From Trifolium pratense (Eukaryota > Streptophyta > Magnoliopsida > Fabales > Fabaceae), in contig NC_060061.1 in NCBI RefSeq assembly GCF_020283565.1, positions 33,827,362-33,891,361 of the forward strand: a stretch of 64,000 nt of DNA. Direction: 5' to 3'. Each line of letters begins with the position of its first letter. Position 1 is the stretch's first letter. The notes below the pieces were generated by a model, which ran no database searches, was not told where the DNA came from, and worked only from the letters and a program-made list of their open reading frames with translations. Of this stretch, positions 58,669 through 64,000 are shown piece by piece. Position numbers and translations under genes: made by a program.

Positions 58669-59318
58669 GAGCTCACGGATGATGATGATTGGTGTGATTC
58701 CTCCGTTTGGAGGGGAAAAGTACCTGCTAAAATGTTAACACTCTGACGCTCAAGTCGGTATTTGAATGAGCTAAAGAAATGCTAAATTGGAGGCGCATAT
58801 ATCATACATTGAAATTTGTGTATGAATGCTTATATAAAAGAATATTAGAGTTTAATTGTAGTAGGGCCCCCCATGTGTAGAGGATCAGCCACACATATAA
58901 TCCGGAGTGTCCAATTGGGATAGCTTACAAACATATGCGGTGACTTTATGTGGTCGCCTTATAAATTTTGCAATTTTATCCATGCTAGCACTAGTATGAG
59001 AGAAGTAAAAAATAGATACATATCGACGGCTATTTAAATGTAATAAATATTTTCCAACTAATAAATAGTAACAATTATAATAATAATAATAATAATAAAA
59101 ATAATATTCAATGTATCCTTGTAAAACAATAATATTTCAATGTATAATTCTTTTTTGTGTACATATTCGATGTAATATTACTATGATTCTCAATGTATTG
59201 CTATAACATTGAATATTTCAATGTAATATTACCAGTTACATAAATTTTATGTTATTATCATTTTTAGTAAAATCACCAATTAACCAGGTAGCTAAGATGC
59301 TGCCAATATGCGTGTGTG

Positions 59319-59329
59319 TATATATATAT
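59319..59329 (+). promoter_or_regulatory. Putative TATA region of the unit G peptide gene
   Basis: TA repeat about 95 bases before the ATG at 59420, present at the same distance in every unit with some length change. Upstream, five TCAATGTA-like words lie within about 120 bp. A second candidate, CTTATAAATT, lies about 460 bp before the ATG. Confidence 0.4.
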
Positions 59330-59419
59330 GACCTAAAGGTAGCATATCCATATAGTCTATTCAAGACAAGAGGAAAAAAAATCATAGAGCTAGAACGTGC
59401 AAGTCTATATTGTTTTAAG

Positions 59420-59834
59420 ATGGTTGCTACACAAAACAAATGCTTTCTTGTGATTTTTGTGGTCCTCTGCTTCTTCTCAATCCATATTCAAGTTAGAGGT
59501 ATTTTTTGCTTCAAATGTCCATAGCTAAAAAAATGTTAGAACATTGGATTTAGAAAATTTAAAATTTGTTATTTCCTTGTTAATTAGTTTGTATTAAGTT
59601 TATTTATTTTTTTATGCAGCAAGAGTATTAAAAGAAAGAAGCAACCAAAGTAGCGAAGATGCCAACAAAGCTCAAGAACATAGTGAAGTACATGCTGAAA
59701 TGTTTAAGATAAAAGAAGTGGAAGATAATTTGGATTCTGGATTTTTCTCCATAGATTATGCTCCAATATCAGCCGAACCACCGAGTCACAATAATTGGGC
59801 AGGTTATGGGCGCGTTAGACGACCGACTGCATAG
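59420..59834 (+). CDS. RGF/GOLVEN/CLEL-like secreted peptide precursor, unit G (97 aa, extended form)
   Basis: Exons 59420-59498 and 59620-59834 with the normal 121-bp intron. The codon after PPSHNN is TGG, so 12 more residues follow (WAGYGRVRRPTA) before TAG at 59832. One codon of the peptide motif has a silent change (CCG to CCA), while the motif itself is unchanged. The signal peptide has VV for VF. The frame is open upstream of the ATG as well, but the consensus start is preferred because other units have shifts there. AATAAA follows at 59869. Confidence 0.8.
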
Positions 59835-59868
59835 AAACCCAAATTCTAGGCATCAAAACAATTTATAC

Positions 59869-59874
59869 AATAAA
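59869..59874 (+). terminator. Putative poly(A) signal, unit G peptide gene
   Basis: AATAAA, 35 bases after the long-form stop. The same hexamer is kept in the other units (for example 50850 in C and 62126 in H). Confidence 0.5.
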
Positions 59875-60926
59875 TGAATACGATTTAAATAAGATTTTAG
59901 TTCTACCAATTATTGTGTTTATATGTTTAAGTCATATTAAGTTTTTTTTGCTTGAACTCAGTTTCTCAAAATTCAAAAGATGTTATTCTTTTAGTCTCTC
60001 CCGTTAATTTAAATCAAGTTTTATGATTTTGAGAGTTCTCTTAATACATTTCATTATTTTTTTTTTAATACACACGCATTTCTTCTAAAATATTATTGTT
60101 GCATCTACAAGAGTTTTTTTATAATTATACTTGTTAAACCATTATTTGTATTTTGATCACTGTCGTTCCGTGATCAAAATAAATTCAAAATAATGGTAGT
60201 ACAAGGTGGTTAACCTTGGTCGTTCTCAAGGACTCGCAATCAGTTTAACAATATTAGAACCAAATTAAAAACATCTGTTAACAATATATGCCTAAAAGCA
60301 CTCGGATAATAAGAAAAACAAAACTAGAGATCAAGGAACAACCATATTGGCTAATGTATTCGCCAGCTAATTAGTTTTATGCTATCTTCCCAATCTAACT
60401 TCAACATACGAAGAATCTTCTTAACAAGTGATCTCCTACGGTCTATAGGGATACAAAAACCAATATTTTTTTAAGTGTAAACTGAATATCCTCCGCACGC
60501 AACTTCAGAGATTAATCTTTCGCGTCTTGTGAGACTCAAATGGATGACAAACTCTCCCTAAAAGTTCTAACGCTATTGTATAACCAACAAGGCCCTAACA
60601 CTATGTTTCACTTTTACCCGCACAACTATCTCTAATCAACAAAGCGAATGCAAAACTATTCTTAAGCGAAACTAGTAATTCTGGCACAATCCATGTGGAG
60701 AACGATAACTTATCACTTTATTACTTTGTTGCGATTCTGTGCACTTGCAGATCCACCATCAATAATAAAAATACCTGAGTTATATTAGTAATTTCCCAAT
60801 ATATTATGAGCAAGAATTGAGCTCAATACTTTTAAAACACTCAACTCTCATAACACAAAAAAAAATTGTGTTAGTGAACTGAGGCGTTAAAAAATGATAG
60901 TCTCAATGGTGAAAGTTCAGCTGGTA

Positions 60927-63074
60927 GAGCTCACGGATGATGATGATTGGTGTGATTCCTCCGTTTGGAGGGGAAAAGTACCTGCTAAAATGTTAACACT
61001 CTGACGCTCAAGTCGGTATTTGAATGAGCTAAAGAAATGCTAAATTGGAGGCGCATATATCATACATTGAAATTTGTGTATGAATGCTTATATAAAAGAA
61101 TATTAGAGTTTAATTGTAGTAGGGCCCCCCATGTGTAGTGGATCAGCCACACATATAATCCGGAGTGTCCAATTGGGATAGCTTACAAACATATGCGGTG
61201 ACTTTATGTGGTCGCCTTATAAATTTTGCAATTTTATCCATGCTAGCACTAGTATGAGAGAAGTAAAAAATAGATACATATCGACGGCTATTTAAATGTA
61301 ATAAATATTTTCCAACTAATAAATAGTAACAATTATAATAATAATAATAATAAAAATAATATTCAATGTATCCTTGTAAAACAATAATATTTCAATGTAT
61401 AATTCTTTTTTGTGTACATATTCGATGTAATATTACTATGATTCTCAATGTATTGCTATAACATTGAATATTTCAATGTAATATTACCAGTTACATAAAT
61501 TTTATGTTATTATCATTTTTAGTAAAATCACCAATTAACCAGGTAGCTAAGATGCTGCGCCAAAATGCGTGTGTGTATATATATATGACCTAAAGGTAGC
61601 ATATCCATATAGTATATTCAAGACAAGAGGAAAAAAAATCATAGAGCTAGAACGTGCAAGTCTATATTGTTTTAAGATGGTTGCTACACAAAACAAATGC
61701 TTTCTTGTGATTTTTGTGGTCCTCTGCTTCTTCTCAATCCATATTCAAGTTAGAGGTATTTTTTGCTTCAAATGTCCATAGCTAAAAAAATATTAGAACA
61801 TTGGATTTAGAAAATTTAAAATTTGTTATTTCCTTGTTAATTAGTTTGTATTAAGTTTATTTATTTTTTTATGCAGCAAGAGTATTAAAAGAAAGAAGCA
61901 ACCAAAGTAGCGAAGATGCCAACAAAGCTCAAGAACATAGTGAAGTACATGCTGAAATGTTTAAGATAAAAGAAGTGGAAGATAATTTGGATCCTGGATT
62001 TTTCTCCATAGATTATGCTCCAATATCAGCCGAACCGCCGAGTCACAATAATTGGGCAGGTTATGGGCGCGTTAGACGACTGACTGCATAGAAACCCAAA
62101 TTCTAGGCATCAAAACAATTTATACAATAAATGAATACGATTTAAATAAGATTCTAGTTCTACCAATTATTGTGTTTATATGTTTAAGTCATATTAAGTT
62201 TTTTTTGCTTGAACTCAGTTTCTCAAAATTCAAAAGATGTTATTCTTTTAGTCTCTCCCGTTAATTTAAATCAAGTTTTATGATTTTGAGAGTTCTCTTA
62301 ATGCATTTCATTATTTTATTTTAATACACACGCATTTCTTCTAAAATATTATTGTTGCATCTACAAGAGTTTTTTTATAATTATACTTGTTAAACCATTA
62401 TTTGTATTGTGATCACTGTCGTTCCGTGATCAAAATAAATTCAAAATAATGGTAGTACAAGGTGGTTAACCTTGGTCGTTCTCAAGGACTCGCAATCAGT
62501 TTAACAATATTATAACCAAATTAAAAACATCTGTTAACAATATATGCCTAAAAGCACTCGGATAATAAGAAAAACAAAACTAGAGATCAAGGAACAACCA
62601 TATTGGCTAATGTATTCGCCAGCTAATTAGTTTTATGCTATCTTCCCAATCTAACTTCAACATACGACGAATCTTCTTAACAAGTGATCTCCTTCGGTCT
62701 ATAGGGATACAAAAACCAATATTTTTTTTAAGTGTAAACTGAATATCCTCCGCACGCAACTTCAGAGATTAATCTTTCGCGTCTTGTGAGACTCAAATGG
62801 ATGACAAACTCTCCCTAAAAGTTCTAACGCTATTGTATAACCAACAAGGCCCTAACACTATGTTTCACTTTTACCCGCACAACTATCTCTAATCAACAAA
62901 GCGAATGCAATAATAAAAATACCTGAGTTATATTAGTAATTTCCCAATATATTATGAGCAAGAAATGAGCTCAATACTTTTAAAACACTCAACTCTCATA
63001 ACACAAAAAATAATTGTGTTAGTGAACTGAGGCGTTAAAAAATGATAGTCTCAATGGTGAAAGTTCAGCTGGTA
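60927..63074 (+). repeat. Tandem array unit H (2148 bp, with deletion)
   Basis: As unit G, six TAA repeats, but about 110 bp shorter. The piece between GCGAATG and TAATAAAAAT (junction near 62910) is lost, with CAA present at both breakpoints. The deleted part includes the LTR-end-like stretch. Confidence 0.92.
61677..62091 (+). CDS. RGF/GOLVEN/CLEL-like secreted peptide precursor, unit H (97 aa, extended form)
   Basis: Exons 61677-61755 and 61877-62091, intron 121 bp with normal ends. Long form: TGG after PPSHNN, tail WAGYGRVRRLTA. A Ser before Gly in the spacer is Pro (DPG). The peptide motif is unchanged. Poly(A) signal at 62126. With G, one of two visible intact genes of the extended type. 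Confidence 0.8.
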
Positions 63075-63481
63075 GAGCTCACTGTTGAAGATGATTGGTG
63101 GGATTCCTCCGTTTGGAGGGGAAAAGTACCTGCTAAAATGTTAACACTCTGACGCTCAAGTCAGTATTTGAATGAGGTAAAGAAATGCTAAATTGGAGGC
63201 GCATATATCATACATTGAAATTTGTGTATGAATGCTTATATAAAAGAATATTAGAGTTTAATTGTAGTAGGGCCCCCCATGTGTAGAGGATCAGCCACAC
63301 ATATAATCCGGAGTGTCCAGCTGGGATAGCTTACAAACATATGCGGTGACTTTATGTGGTCGCCTTATAAATTTTGCAATTTTATCCATGCTAGCACTAG
63401 TATGAGAGAAGTAAAAAATAGATAAATATCGACGGCTATTTAAATGTAATAAATATTTTCCAACTAATAAATAGGTACAAT

Positions 63482-63516
<35 letters not shown>

Positions 63517-63757
63517 TAATATTCAATGTATCCTTGTAAAACAATAATATTTCAATGTATAATTCTTTTTTGTGTACATATTCGATGTAATATTACTATG
63601 ATTCTCAATGTATTGCTATAACATTGAATATTTCAATGTAATATTATCAGTTACATAAATTTTATGTTATTCTCATTTTTAGTAAAATCACCAATTAACT
63701 AGGTAGCTAAGATGCTGCCAAAATGCGTGTGTGTATATATATATGACCTAAAGTTAG
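63075..63757 (+). repeat. Tandem array unit I (3' truncated)
   Basis: Promoter part only: the unit start, a TAA microsatellite of ten repeats, the TCAATGTA words and the TA-rich TATA region. It is cut at 63757, about 85 bases before the expected ATG, by an LTR. No coding part remains in the window. Confidence 0.92.
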
Positions 63758-64000
63758 TGTAATATCCCGATCTTAATTAATAGGAGTATTATTAATTAAG
63801 ACTATATAACGGAATTAAGTAATTGAGAATGAAAAATAGTAGAGAAGCACGATGACAAACTAGTAATAAATGAATGGTTGTATGGTAATTAATGACAATT
63901 GATATAGAAGGATCACACCTATAATAAGCCAAGAGAAATAGAAAATCAATCGTCAGCAATAATTATGAGAGATGTTGTATTTTCTGCTTTAGGGAGGTGG
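63758..64000. mobile_element. Start of another LTR retroelement (runs off the window)
   Basis: The array sequence switches at GTTAG to TGTAATATCCCGATCTTAAT, a typical gypsy LTR beginning, and does not return. It is unlike the other LTRs here. No coding sequence in the visible 243 bp. Confidence 0.65.

Larger units (their letters stand above)
58669..60926 (+). repeat. Tandem array unit G (2258 bp)
   Basis: Same layout, seven TAA repeats, with substitutions shared only with H (for example TCACGGATGATG at the unit start). Confidence 0.93.

Noticed and set aside
59249..59524. 91-codon unspliced frame over exon 1 of unit G (also 61569-61781 in H)
   Set aside because: It joins upstream leader to exon 1 and ends in the intron. 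Other units have frame breaks upstream, while the spliced gene is kept in all, so this is not the product.

Overview
This 64 kb window is plant nuclear DNA, most consistent with a legume. The grounds are the set of long-LTR retroelements, a Sirevirus-type Ty1-copia element with an envelope-like ORF, and the low GC content; the species cannot be fixed from sequence alone. There are no prokaryotic features. Two kinds of content fill the window: a nested stack of LTR retrotransposons (1-35557) and a tandem array of about 2.25 kb units, each carrying a small secreted-peptide gene (35558-63757). A second retroelement interrupts the array.

The stack, from outside in. (1) A 334-bp LTR end (35224-35557) of an unidentified element abuts the array in the middle of an exon. 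(2) Next to it lie two minus-strand Tekay-type chromovirus (Ty3-gypsy) copies in the arrangement LTR-internal-LTR-internal-LTR, sharing the middle LTR. Both carry the same in-frame stop between protease and RT and the same one-base frameshift between RT and RNase H. (3) The right-hand LTR is split by a plus-strand Sirevirus (13660-34149, 5-bp duplication attgc). It has gag, pol, an envelope-like ORF and an unusual antisense ORF. (4) Its gag is split by a non-autonomous gypsy-like element (15713-23912, duplication atggt) with two 2699-bp LTRs in which I saw no difference. LTR identity rises inward, matching the order of insertion.

The array has units 0 and A to I. Each full unit holds a two-exon gene: a signal-peptide exon, a 121-bp intron, and an exon ending in a DY-x6-PP-x-HN motif. 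That is the hallmark of ROOT MERISTEM GROWTH FACTOR / GOLVEN / CLE-like (RGF/GLV/CLEL) peptide precursors. Units C to F encode 85 residues with the motif at the extreme C terminus. Units G and H encode 97 residues because a TAG is TGG there. Units A and B have lost the main splice donor. Unit 0 is cut by the stack and unit I by another LTR at 63758, so the array probably continues on both sides. A second non-autonomous gypsy element (36775-45154, duplication gagct) sits between units 0 and A. Its LTRs are about 99.8% identical, but its interior is a decayed chromovirus pol.

The most notable items are the RGF/GLV-like array with two C-terminal forms; the antisense ORF of the Sirevirus, which has its own TATA box, a basic N terminus, a SUMO-interaction-like motif and a poly(A) signal; and the young non-autonomous elements with dead interiors that share LTR motifs with the coding chromovirus.
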